From Oreohelix idahoensis (Eukaryota > Mollusca > Gastropoda > Stylommatophora > Oreohelicidae), in the NCBI GenBank assembly GCA_024509875.1, contig JAMPIV010019856.1, forward strand, positions 1 to 64,000: DNA of 64,000 bases. Reading direction: 5' to 3'. Below the pieces are notes generated by a model. It saw nothing but the letters and a program-made list of their open reading frames with translations, had not been told where the DNA came from and did no database searches. Of this stretch, positions 46,301 through 57,240 are shown piece after piece. Numbering within the stretch: the first letter of the stretch is position 1; every line of letters begins with the position of its first letter. The position numbers were made by a program, and so were the translations under genes.

Positions 46301-49300
46301 TTGTTTTGTGAGTAGGGGGGGTAGGTTTGTTTTTTTAATAGGTTGTAGTGGGGGGGGTGATTGGGTAGATGGTATTGGTTTTGGAGGATTTTTGAAATGG
46401 GGGTGGGGGGATTTATTTGATGTTGTTGAAATTAATGGTTTAATGGGTTAATTAGGGTTAAGTGTGGGATTATGGGTGGGATTAGGGATTTTATGGTTTA
46501 ATAAATTTAATTTTATGGGGGTGGGGTGATGGTAAGATTTTTTTTATTTATTATGGGTATGTTGTTGGGAGGGGAAGTTGTTGTGGTTTTTTGTTGAAAT
46601 TTTATGGAAATTTTAGTTGTGTTGGTTAGGGATTTTGGGATTGTTGGTTGATTGGGAGGGAAGTTTAATGGTATGTATTTGATGGTTTTAGGGTAGGTGA
46701 TGGGAATGTTTTTATGGGTTTTTGGAATTTTTGGAATTTGGGAGGGATTTTAATTTGGGTTATTAGGAATTTTTAAAAAGGTGGTGGAAGGTAATTTTTT
46801 TTTAGGTTTTGATGGGTGGGATTTAAGTGGTGTTTGGGTAGTGATGTAGATTTTTGAAGAGATAATGTTATTTGATGGTTTATGTGGTGTTATTAAATGG
46901 GGGTATTATGAAGGTGTATTGTATGGTTTTGTTTAATTTGAGGTGGTTGAAAATTGTTTGATTGGGGGGGGTGTTTTGGGTTTTGTGTAGGGTGTGTGTT
47001 GGGTATTAGGGTTAGTATATTGGATGGTGATGAGGTAAAAGTGTAAGGTTGTTAAGGAAGATTTATGATGGTTTTGATAGGTATATTTGGTTAGTGGGAG
47101 GGGGAAGAGTGTTGGGAATGGTTATTATTAGGTGGATGTATTGGGGGGTAGGTTGGTAAATGATTATTTGGTGGAAGGGTTTTGGTGTGATTATGAGGGG
47201 GTTTTTAGTGATTAGTTGGTAATTTGGAATTGTGTGAGGTTTGGAGATTTGGGGTTTGATGAATAATATTTAAATTATTGATATTTGTTTTGTTTTTTGG
47301 ATTTGAAATATTGGATATATTGGTGAATTTTGGGGGGATTTAATTTGGGTTTTATTGGTTAGGAGATTTTGTTTAATTTGGGAGTTAGTTGGGTGGGGTT
47401 TAAATGGATGGAGGTGTTTGATTGATTTTTTTGGGTAGGTGTATTAGAGGTTTTGTAAGTTGTTGGGTATATTTGTATTAGGTTTGTTGGGATTTTGTTA
47501 TTATGAGTGTTATTATTGATATGGTAGGTTTGATTAGGGGTATAATGATTTGTTGTGATAATGGTTGGAGATAGGTTAATGGGGGGAAGTTTTTAGTGTG
47601 TTTTGGAATTAGTTGTGTGTGATTTATGATAGATTGAATTGGGGTTGTGGTGATTATAGGGGGGTTTAAGGTTTTTGAATGTGATTGGGGAAAGTATGGT
47701 GGAATGAATGGGGATTTAATGATGATGGGGTTTGGTATTATAGAGATTTTGTTGGTGAGGTTGTGTTGGTTTGTTAGGGAAGGTGGGGTATTGAGGGGAA
47801 AGATTGGGTTATAGTGGGTTTTATTTGGGGGTTTAGGTGGTTAATTGTAGATTTTATAATTGGGTATTTGGTGATTGGGGATTGGGTTTATTTGTAATTT
47901 TTTTTATGTGATATGGGGATCTCTGATGATTTTATTATTGGTAAGTGTGAATGGGGGTTGTTGAATGGGAGTAGGTGGTGGTTTTGATTAGTGGGGTGAT
48001 TGGAATATTTGGGGTTTGTTGTGTATTAATTGATGTTATTGTTTGGGGATTGATTTTAAGTGGGGAATGGGGATAGTTTTTTGAGGTTTATGTAGTAAGG
48101 TTGTTATGTTAATGTGGGGGGGTATGTGTTTTTGAAAGAGTTTGGAAATGGAAAATTAGTTAGTTGTAAAGGGATTTGAATTATGGGGTGGTTTGGGGGG
48201 TATTTTTTGAGTTGTGTTTGGATTGGGTGGGATATTTGAATGGGTTTTTTATTTTGGAATTGGTAATGTTTAGGATATTGGTGGGGGGAGATAAGTTTGT
48301 TTGGTATGGGAATGGGTTGATTTATAGATTGTTGAAAGAGTATGGTTTGGATTGTATTATGATATGAGGTTTTAAAAGATGGATATTGGTGGGGATGGTG
48401 GTTGGGGTTGTGTAGGTAGGTATTGAGTTTGAGAGATGGTGTGGTTTTAGATGAGGATTTGGGGAATGTTTAAGGGGGGTTTAGTGTGGGATTTGTTGGT
48501 TTTTATTGAATATGGGGGGGTTAATAGGGGTAATTGAAGGGTTATAAATTTGGGGGTTGTAATATTTAGGTTTTGATTAGGATGGATTGGATTTGTTTAT
48601 ATTTAGAATGTGGTTGTTGGGGGTTTTAGAGGGGGGTAGTGGTTGAATTTTAGGGAGTAGAAAGGGGTGAAGATTGATGGGGGAGAAATGGGGAGGTGTA
48701 GGTGGGTGTGGATTAGGTGTAGATTGGGGTATGTTGGTTGTTGGGTGAGGTGGTGTTGGTGGGGGGGGGGTTTATTGAAAATGGGGATGGATGAATATGA
48801 GTTTTTTTATTTTGGTTGTTGTTGGGGGTGGGGGTTGTGAGATTTAGTAGTGGGGGGGAGATTAGATTAAAATGAGGAGTTAGTGGAGGTTGTGAAAATA
48901 ATGAATAGTATTGAGAAGATTTTTTGAGATAAGATATTGGTTTGTTTTAAAATTGATTAGATGTTATATGATTTTTTTTAGTTTGGTTATTTTTTATAAT
49001 GGATGATTGGGGGGGGAAAATGATTGAGGGGTTGGGGGGGGTATGTTTGTAAAATGTTTAGATATTTGTATTTAGAAGGTATGGTTTGGGGTTTGTAATG
49101 GTAATGAGGGTTTAGGGGGTATTGGGTGGTTTGTATGGGGAATGTAGGTTGAGTAGATTTTGGGATATTTGGGGATGTGTTGAATGGTTATGTTTGTTGT
49201 AGTGTTGTTGAGGGGTTAGGTTTTTGGGTGTTTATGAATTGGTTGATATTTTAGGGGATTGATTGGATAGTTGGGTAAATGTTGATATGAATAATTTGGG

Positions 49301-49370
49301 GAATATTGAGGGGGGGGATAGGTAGGGGATTATTGGTGTTTTTGTTGGTTTTATAGTAATTAAGGGTGGG
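40350..49370. other. Core of the C-less block
   Basis: The C positions I can see are near 41498, 41534, 41756, 41846, 43019-43021, 44011, 47931-47933 and 49373. Otherwise only A, G and T occur, with G and T each about 40-45 percent. Simple C-to-T conversion of normal DNA would not raise G this far. Confidence 0.85.
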
Positions 49371-52300
49371 AGTCCAGGTAAAGGGAATTATTTGATAATA
49401 TGAATGGAATGAGGGGGTGGGTGGGATGGGGAAATAAGAGGGGGTTTGTTTTTATGGTAAGGATTTGAGAGGGGGGGATATTGGATTAAGGGTTTGTGGT
49501 TTATTGTGGGTAAAGAGGTATGTTTATTGTAATGGTTGAAGAAAGGTTACAATTTCAATGTATAGTATTGTTTTGGGATGTGGTAATGAGTGCGGGGTGG
49601 GGAGTAAGGGTGGATGTGTGAGTTTGGGATTAATGAATTTGGTGAAAATTTAGGGATAGATGGAAGGTTTGTTTATAGATGGAGTTTAATTGTGATTTGA
49701 GAAATTATATATATATTGAAGTTTTTAGAACCTTGTGTTGAGGTATTGAAGGGGTGGAGATAAGAGGGAGTTTTTGTGGTATTGAGGTGGGAGGTGTGAT
49801 TGGTTAATAGTAATTGTAGGGAGAGTGTGGGAGTGAAAGGTAAGGATTTAATGGTGTAAGCCGTTTAAATGGTTGAGTTATATTGAAAATGTATGGTAAG
49901 TAATTGTGGGAAAGTGTTATTGATTAGAGAGATTATGAGGATAGGTGAAATTTATTTAGGGTGGTGAGGGGAAGTTTGAGGTATTGAATGTTTATAGTGT
50001 TGTGGGTGGGGTTATGGGATTGTGGAATGGTTGATTAGGTGATTGGATATTATTGGATTTTGTGGTGGAATAATTGTATAAAGTAGGGGCGGGAGGATGG
50101 GGGGTGGGGTGATGGTTAGCTATTTATTGATGATTTCTTGGTCCTGTAAATGTTTCCTGCTATTGCTAGGGGGGTGTGGGATTGTGGGCGGTTTAGGATC
50201 TGTAATGGGGTGCATATTGTAGCAGAGAACATTAGGTGTAATATAGTTAGGGTTCAAATAATGGATGTGTGGAGGGGGTCCCATAAAATGGTTTACGTGT
50301 TTTGCGGGTCTTGGTAGGGGTATTTGAGGGGGGTGGAGAGGTTCGTCGTGGGTGTGCGTTAAGGTGACGGATCGTGCAAGTAAGCGTATAGGGTATTTGT
50401 GTAATAATGGTATGTTAAATACTGGAGAACGGGGTTTAGTATTGTGCGCCGTAGGCTGGAAGGGGAGCCTGTAGATGTTTATTTTTAGGCAAGTAGGGTG
50501 GGGTGGTTGTTTTGTTGGGGGATCATTAGGGTGTGACGATGCGGTCGTTTGCAAGATATTGTTGGCGGGTAGTGATGGGAGGCGTGTTAGGTGGGTAGTT
50601 ATATTGGGCGTGGTAGTTAGGGGGGAGGGGAATGTGGTGTGTGAGGTATCTAATAATGTAGAAGTGGGCGACGGTGTTGTAGTCGGGAGGTTGTGAACGC
50701 GGGTGCGTATGGGGGGATACTTTAAATAATGGGCGTTATATGTAAACAAGTGTAGGTTAGTCTGAAGGTGGTCACTGTAGGCGTTATGTTACTTAGTGTA
50801 TTTTTGGCTGTTGGGATGTGGGTGCAGTGGTGAAGGTTTACGGCATTATGTAAAAATAGTGAAATTTAAGATTGTATAGGTAATAGTGTTATGTTAAGGG
50901 AGGTGGTGGACGTGGGTGGTGGGTGTAGTAATTGGGGTGTTTTATGTTGAAGGTGCGGATGGGGTGTAGGTGGACCCGTAGTTTTTGGGTGATTGGGATA
51001 TGTTGGAGAATAGTATCATAGGAGTAGCTGACTGACGGTTGGTGTAGGTGATCGGTGACACCGACTGCATGGTCGTGGGCCGTGGTGTAACAATCCCCCC
51101 GGGGGCCTAGGTGATGGTGATAGAACGGGCGTGTGGTGGGGTGTGGAAATAGGACTGGGGTCGGTGGTTTGCACCTAGGACGTGCGCGCGATCCCACGCT
51201 ACATTGTACACATGGAGGTAGAGGCCGGCCTCGTTGTGAGGCGTGTGGTTCGGTGGGGATTAGACACCAGTTGTATGGGAGGGTGTCTGGAATGATAGGA
51301 TGGTATTGTAGGTCTGTTCTATTGCAGTGGGTGAGTTCGGCGCGGGGTGAGTGTGTTATTGAAACTGGAGTTGGGTGTAAATATGCTTAGAGGCCGAATT
51401 CGGGGCTGGACTCACCCTAAAAGTAAATCGGCTAATTCCGTGGGGGTAGGCCCCCCAATTAACTTACCAATGAGAGATATGACTACCTAGATGTTGGGGG
51501 TAGGTGCTGTACAGGGGAGAGCTGAGTAGTGTGGGTTCATGACCCCGGGTGGAGGTGGTGATGTCAGAGTGGTAATAGAAGGGAGTGCGTATGGCATGTG
51601 CACTAGGTGGGGATGTGAGTGTGAAATACATTTGTTAAGCGGGGGAGGCGGGCTGGGGGTGTCAGTTTGGGGCGGCAGGGATGAGATGAAAGGTGTGGGC
51701 TCGGAGGTTAGTGTGGTAGGGGGACAATCGGGATAAATTGTCGCTCAGGGTTTATTATAAACAAGCCCCCTGCAATCGGCTTGGTGTCAGACCGGATGGC
51801 AAGTAGGTAGTCACGTGGGGATGCAGTATGGTGAGGTGTTTCGCAAAAATTGGGGGGATCTAAAATATGGCTTCTACAAGGGAAGTTGGACCATGGTCGT
51901 TGATAGAAAGTGGAGGAAACGGCTTGTTTATGGTCAAGAGTTACATTTTCGGTAGAAATGAATTTGAGATTAGGTTAATCTCAGGCAATCGCGTCCTTGT
52001 CTTTTAAGACAAGGGTAAAAATGTTGCGTAAATTAAAAATGCAGGAAGGGGGACAATGGGGGGAAGGGGTGGGAGGAAAGTGGGAAATAGGAGATTTTGG
52101 ATATATGGGGTGTGGGGGGTTTGCGGGTTTGGGATTGAAATTAGGTGGATGGGGGGAATAAAGTTAAATTTGGAGGGAACGTATAGTGGAGGTTATTTAG
52201 GGGAGGGGGGGGATAGGGAAATAAAAGGTAACTATAGGGGCTGGGGGTGAAAGAGGATAATGGGGGGGGGGTGAGGTAAGCGGTGGGGAAATAGATTGGG

Positions 52301-52939
52301 GTGTGTAATGGAGCGATATTAATAGGAGGGTTGGGGGAAGGGGAATAGTTTTTTTGTGTGGGGAGTGTAGGGGGAAACAATGAACTATTGTAGGTTTAAG
52401 TTATTATAATTTCCACAAAAAAAATAAACAACAAGGGGGTTGGTGGTAGTTGGGGGGGTATGTACTACAGAAAATAAGGGCGGGGAGGTATGCTAATTCC
52501 GATAGTGGGTGGTTAGGGAGGGGGAGTACTTGATCTGGGGAAATAGATTTGCTAAGATGGAGTCATAGGGAAAGTGGGGGGGTAGATCTAAGTGGGAAGG
52601 GGGGGAAGATTGTATGAAATGGGGGTGTGCTAAAGGGGTAATGGGGGGGGGGGGAAATAGGTTTGTAAATGAAGGGGGTGATAGCGATGTTTGGGGTGTT
52701 TGCGGGCCGGTAATATAAGGATCTGAGGTAGTGGAGTTTGCGAGTGGAATTCTTGGGGGTACCGCTTTGTGAGTATGGTGGGGGGGGGAATGTGGATGGG
52801 TAGGCTGTCCTGTTTGAATATTTTGATAACTTCTATTAGGGGTCTGGTGTTTAGGCCCGTGGGCGGGCCGCGGGGGGTATTGGGTTTATTATTAATGGGT
52901 GGTCACAATAACAAGTATTGCCAACAATGTTATTTGTTA

Positions 52940-53037
52940 GGGGGGGGTTTTAAGATTGGGGGGGGGGTTGGGGGGGCGGGGGGGGGGGGAGAGGGGGGGG
53001 GGGGGGGTATGGGATGGGGGGGGGGGGGGAGGTTAGT
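52940..53037. repeat. Poly-G terminus of the G-rich block
   Basis: Runs of 7-16 G broken by single T, C or A at 52939-53033, after which normal sequence resumes within about ten bases. Confidence 0.9.
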
Positions 53038-53083
53038 GGTTTGAGATGTGGGTAAGATTTACGTTTTACATGTAAAATTCTAG

Positions 53084-53170
53084 ATATCAGTTCCAGATGA
53101 GAACAGACGTGACAGCAATGCCCTGTATAACCCAATGACATTGGCGGAAGTTCACAGTAATTACAGTCCG
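53084..53170 (+). CDS. M13 peptidase exon (ENRRD...MTLAE block)
   Basis: 87 bases, acceptor AAAATTCTAG, donor GTATGT, phase 0 at both ends. It reads ISVPDENRRDSNALYNPMTL and AEVHSNYSP. The order 'L(A)NIxxPxExRRDxxxLYNxMTLAELQ' is the conserved middle of the neprilysin/ECE N-terminal lobe. An in-frame stop (TAG) just upstream makes 53084 the likely exon start; a second AG at 53094-53095 would shorten it. It begins only 44 bases right of the poly-G border. It joins in phase to the exon at 54896. Confidence 0.78.
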
Positions 53171-53224
53171 GTATGTTATATGGTATTTTAAGTGGTATGT
53201 GTATGTATTTTCACATAGTTACAT

Positions 53225-53375
53225 GTGTGTGTGGTTGTGGTTGTGGCTGGCAACCTCATGTAATATTAATTACCACAGAGACCACTGCTGAAGAAGCATG
53301 TGAATTCTTGGTGCTGGCTTCATGCAAGAGAACCAGCTGTAGTGGTGGTTTCGTGCTCCATCATTAAATGATGAT
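53225..53375 (+). repeat. Dispersed retroelement 3' end (copy C)
   Basis: GCTGGCAACCTCATGTAAT, GAGACCACTGC and TTTCGTGCTCCATCA with an ATGATGATGA tail resemble copies A and B (33655 and 34975), more diverged. Confidence 0.45.
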
Positions 53376-53689
53376 GAATGATATATGTGTATGTATGTAT
53401 ATATGAATGCGTATCTGATTGAATTAAGTCAGGAGCAAAGAGCCAGCATAGTAATTGAGAGGAAGGTGGAGTGGGTTCAGTTCCTAGTGCAGGCAGCACA
53501 GAAAAACAACAGAAGGGTATTAGCTGGGAGTCACGACCCATGTGGGCCCCTTCCTCTCTAGTTTCACAGAGATAACGGGGCAGAAACACTTGTCTGATCA
53601 AAATGGGTGGGGATCCTTCTGATAATCAGATTACCACCTGTACAGTTTTCTATGATATTGGGAGGCAGACGTTCTGACTAATTGAGTGA
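53376..53689. other. Intron sequence, no gene
   Basis: Short frames; GTATGTATATATGAATGCG-type AT-rich start. Nothing recognised. Confidence 0.35.
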
Positions 53690-54790
53690 CTAACTTGATT
53701 GTTTTACTGACTGAATGAATGACTAATTGACTTACTTACTGATTGACTGACTGACTAATTGACTTACTTACTAACTGATTGACTGTCCAAATGACTTACT
53801 AACTGATTGACTGACTAATTGACTTACTTACTAACTGATTGACTGACTAATTAGTTGACTGATTGACTGACTTATTGACTAACTGCCTAACACTGAATGA
53901 CATGGACCTGACTTACTACCTGACTGACTGACTGATTGACTGACTGATTGATTAGCTGGCTGTTTTTGGTTTTGGTTTTAAGGACCGTCTTCATTGCACA
54001 TGGACAACTCCATCAGTGCTCCAATCAGCTCCCTTAGATCACACAATGAGGATCTCAGCACAGTGTCTGAACTTCGTAGCACTGGTGAGAATCCCAATGT
54101 GTGTATATAGGAACTACACATTATATAAATATTGTTGTGGTGGGTAGGTTTCTTAATTTAAAAATTTTTTTTGCCAGTGCAGCAGATGTGTGGCCTACTC
54201 TTTACGATTTCCAACTGTTGAGGGACGTTTTAACATTCGCAATGGTACCTCCTATTGTTTTTGCTCTTATCTGAGAAGACTAGGCAAACAATTTCACTAT
54301 CCAGGAGACCGGGGGGGTAGGGGGGAGAGTATGACATCATTAGGACCACTGGATCTGAAAAGAAAATGTCCATAAATTACATTCCCTTTACTAGGAATTG
54401 AACTGGTACCTTTAGAATTTGAGGCATATGCCATACCTCAGCCACTCCGACCCCCTAGCTGGCTGACTGATTAACTTATTGACTGACTGAGCAACTAACT
54501 GACTGACTAATTGACTGACTAACCAATTGACTCACTAACTGACTGGCTGACTGAGTGACAAACTATCTGAATGACTATTTGATTGACTAACTGACTGACT
54601 AACCAACTGACTTACCATCAGAATTATTATTAACTGAATGATTCACTTACTGACTGGCTAGCTAACTGACTGACTGAGTGATTGACAAACTAACTGACTG
54701 ATTAACTAACTGAATGACTATTTAATTGATAAATGAACTGAATGACACACTAACTGACTGACTAACTGATTTACTGATTGATAAGGCAGA
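53690..54790. repeat. Degenerate TGAC/TAAC tetranucleotide repeat, split by a SINE
   Basis: ACTGACTGACTAATTGACTT-type sequence at 53690-53962 and again at 54456-54790. The two halves are one microsatellite interrupted by the insertion at 53963-54455. Confidence 0.9.
53963..54455 (-). mobile_element. SINE with class II tRNA-like head and 10-bp target duplication
   Basis: The reverse complement starts GGGGGTCGGAGTGGCTGAGG, has the A-box-like TGGCTGAGGTATGG and the B-box-like AGTTCAATTCC with a Leu/Ser-tRNA-like anticodon arm (CTCAAATTCTAA). A roughly 350-bp body follows, then the tail AAAACCAAAACCAAAAA. TAGCTGGCTG at 53953-53962 and 54456-54465 is the target duplication. It is in the intron between exons 53084 and 54896. 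Confidence 0.8.
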
Positions 54791-54895
54791 GAGACGGGAT
54801 TGTTGTGATTCTAGTATTCCTGCATTTTAAAAAAATTCCGATATTCCTTACACAATTAAAAACAACCTGCTTCCCCCCACTACCCCTTGCTCCAG

Positions 54896-55041
54896 GTGTT
54901 TGACTGGCGAAGGTATGTCCATTCTGTGACATCACAGCCTGAGGTTGGCCTAACGGATGTGACAGATAATGAAACCATTATCAATCATTCCCCATCATAC
55001 TATCAGAGATTGAATGAGCTGCTGGCTGCTACCCCAAAGAG
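54896..55041 (+). CDS. M13 peptidase exon (FDW...TPKR block)
   Basis: 146 bases, acceptor CCCCTTGCTCCAG, donor GTAAGG. It reads VFDWRRYVHSVTSQPEVGLT, DVTDNETIINHSPSYYQRLN and ELLAATPK plus AG. FxWxxY...E.VV..P.YYxxLxxLL..TPKR is a family hallmark. NET and NHS are possible N-glycosylation sites. The leftover AG joins the first G of 59481 to give Arg, so the product reads TPKRTLANYILWR, exactly the expected family text. This is the strongest proof that these exons are spliced together. Confidence 0.88.
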
Positions 55042-55082
55042 GTAAGGTAGCAACATATGTGACCTTGGTCCCATGATATGTG

Positions 55083-55140
55083 ACATGGGGGGGGGGGGGG
55101 GGGCATGAAGGGGGTGGGGGGGGGGGGGGGGGGGGGGTGG
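55083..55140. repeat. Poly-G tracts
   Basis: Two G runs (about 17 and 25) separated by CATGAAGGGGGT, 40 bases after the exon donor. These are difficult homopolymers and potential assembly weak points. Confidence 0.9.
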
Positions 55141-55425
55141 TGTCTATGAGAAGAAGTAATTGAACTACTGCTGCCTGATTAAGAGAATTAATGGAGAGGA
55201 TCAAAATTAGCTAAAATATTTTAGCCTTATTCTTCTTCTTCAAGTACTATGCCTAGTGGCATAGGAGATCAAGTCTCTCCACAACTTCTTGTCTCCAGTA
55301 CAATTTATCAATTCTGTTGTTGACCTGTTTCCATGCCATGATGTCAAACTAATATAAGAGACATATGAAAAAATATAACAAACATAAAACCTTGCTGAAG
55401 ACTATAATGCAGGGTTTCTTAATCT
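55141..55425. other. Intron sequence, no gene
   Basis: Nothing recognised except a LINE-like CTTCTTCTTC word near 55230. Confidence 0.35.
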
Positions 55426-55438
55426 TTTATTGTGCCAT

Positions 55439-56340
55439 TCTTCTTCTTCTTTGATCCTTAGCCGCCGACCGTCAAAGCAGTCAGTGGCCATCACGCCTAG
55501 TGGCGTCTTGTAGGGCAACAACAAATTGATTCCACTTTGCTCGGTCGGTGGCCATCCTTCGTACAGTGCCCCAACTCTGGTTCATTCTTTGCATCTCAGC
55601 CTCCACAGTCCTCCGCCAGGTTGTTTTTGGTCGGCCTCTTTTTCGTTTTCCTTCAGGGGTCCAAAGCATAGCTGTTCTTGTGATGGCATCGGGGTCTCTT
55701 CTGAGGACATGACCAACCCAATTCCAGCGTCTGCCAGCTATGATGGTGTGCATGTCCTCTTGCTTGCTACGAGTAAGCAGATCTTGGTTAGTGATGGTAT
55801 TCGGCCAAAAGATTCGGTGAATTTTTCTTAGGCATGTTGTGTGAAAAGAGGATCTGTCTGTACCAATTGCTTATTCCTTACTGATATGGGCTCAGGGTTG
55901 CTCACATTGAGCGTCATGACCTCAGACTTCTTTAAATTGATGTTCAAGCCCACCTGCTGGCTAAACTTATTAAGTCGATCCGTTTTTTTCCTGGATGTGT
56001 TGATGTGAATTAATTTCGTTGATTTTGAAAAGGCTTTTGACAGCATACATAGGGACAGTTTATGGAAAATACTGAGGACTTATGGAATTCCAAGCTGCAT
56101 AGTGTCAATCATAAAAAGCCTCTATGCAAACTTTACGTGCAGTGTTGGGCAGAGCAACCTAACCTTTGAGGTGAAGACAGGAGTACGACAGGGATGCTCC
56201 TTATCAACCACTCTATTTTTAACAGTCATAGACTGGGTGATGCGCCAGACAACAGAGGGCAGTCCAAGAGGAATAAGATGGACAACATGTTCTACATTGG
56301 AAGATCTGGAATATGCAGATGACATTGCACTACTAGCACA
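55439..56340 (-). mobile_element. LINE insertion with 5' inversion (twin priming) and 13-bp target duplication
   Basis: TTTATTGTGCCAT occurs at 55426-55438 and 56341-56353, flanking the insertion. The minus strand (55985 to 55440) carries the RT thumb KKTDRLNKFSQQVGLNINLK through the C-terminus (RRWNWVGHVLRRDPDAITRT, RGRPKTTWRRTVEAEM) and a GAA tail. The + strand part (55990-56340) carries the upstream RT: FVDFEKAFDSIHRDSLWKIL, GVRQGCSLSTTLF and LEYADDIALLAH (catalytic YADD). In the intact family the two pieces are consecutive, so the 5' piece has been inverted, as twin priming does during L1-type insertion. There is a small deletion in the minus part near 55800. Confidence 0.92.
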
Positions 56341-56359
56341 TTTATTGTGCCATGTAAAC

Positions 56360-56600
56360 ATTATATTGTCTAATAAAGGTTATGGACACATTTGATTGTC
56401 TAATGAAGGTTATGGACACATTTGCTAGTCTAACAAAGGCTATGGATACATTTGCTAGTCTAACAAAGGCTATGGACACATTTGCTAGTCTAACAAAGGC
56501 TATGGACACATTTGCTAGTCTAACAAAGACTATGGACACATTTGCTAGTCTAACAAAGGCTATGGGCACATTTGCTAGTCTAACAAAGGCTATGGACCTG
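56360..56600. repeat. 30-bp minisatellite, about 8 units
   Basis: Unit TATGGACACATTTGCTAGTC then TAACAAAGGC. The + strand reads as AMDTFASLTK repeated. It is similar to the 30-bp array at 11955-12095, and the ends also agree (AMDLFLKKM here, ATDPFSEEN there). It starts about 7 bases after the LINE target duplication. Confidence 0.92.
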
Positions 56601-56639
56601 TTTTTGAAAAAAATGCCCCTACAATCCATTTACAGTGTG

Positions 56640-56995
56640 CCACAGGTGGTGGCTGGGGTACCTGAAGTGGTGGTGGCTGGGGTACCTGATGTGGTGGTGG
56701 CTGGGTTACCTGATGTGGTGGTGGCTGGGTTACCTGATGTGGTGGCTGGCTGGGGTACCTGAAGTGGTGGTGGCTGGGGTACCTGATGTGGTGGTGGCTG
56801 GGTTACCTGAAGTGGTGGCTGGCTGGGGTACCTGATGTGGTGGTGGCTGGGATACCTGATGTGGTGGTGGCTGGGGTACCTGATGTGGTGGTGGCTGGGG
56901 TATCTGATGTGGTGGCGGCTGGGGTACCTATGCGGTGGTGGCTGGGGTACGTATGCGGTGGTGGCTGGGGTACCTGATGTGGTGGTGGCTACATG
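56640..56995. repeat. 24-bp minisatellite, about 14-15 units
   Basis: Unit GGTGGTGGCTGGGGTACCTG then ATGT, with short deletions giving 21-bp units. The eight-residue frames (MWWWLGYL, VVVAGVPD) are repeat products. Confidence 0.92.
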
Positions 56996-57179
56996 CTCCG
57001 TGAGGACGGAAAAGGGAAGTGATGGTGATGTTGATGATGAATACATTATCTTGAGAGGAGGATGAGGCGTAGTGTAGAAATATCAAGGCAGCACAGACTG
57101 CTCCAAAGCTGACCAAGGGATTATCACCAATGGATTATCAGTATCGCCCTTCAGCTCCCCAAGAAGCATAGCAAAAAGT

Positions 57180-57240
57180 TTTCTGACTCCTGAAATTTTA
57201 AAAGTCTGACTCCTGAAATTTTAAAAGTCTGACTCCATCT
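57180..57240. repeat. 23-bp direct repeat, 2.5 copies
   Basis: CTGACTCCTGAAATTTTAAA then AGT, repeated at 57180, 57204 and 57228. Confidence 0.85.

Larger units (their letters stand above)
36420..53040. other. G/T-rich block with near-total loss of C on the + strand (16.6 kb)
   Basis: C is scarce from about 36420 and becomes very rare from about 37500. Between about 40350 and 49370 I count by eye only about a dozen C in 9 kb; 44221-44280 has 28 G, 26 T, 6 A and no C. C rises again from 49370 to 52400, and the block ends in poly-G at 53037. There is no obvious period. G runs of 4-9 are everywhere. On the minus strand the core has no G, hence no ATG and no GT or AG splice site. On the + strand stops are frequent and most codons are unavailable. 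The frames of 60-209 residues here are products of the composition. I see no gene. It occupies the intron(s) between exons 35251 and 53084. Confidence 0.9.

Noticed and set aside
50120..50749. 209-residue Pro/Thr/His-rich minus-strand frame and the many W/G/V-rich + frames at 36422-52250
   Set aside because: They follow from the lack of C on the + strand (few stop codons on the minus strand). No motifs, no plausible genes.
36420..53040. Bisulfite-like or enzymatic C-to-T conversion as the whole explanation
   Set aside because: Conversion would raise T only. G here is also about twice normal, so conversion alone does not fit.
56635..57065. WWWLGYL or VVVAGVPD repeat protein
   Set aside because: Frames of the 24-bp minisatellite, equally open in several frames and on both strands.
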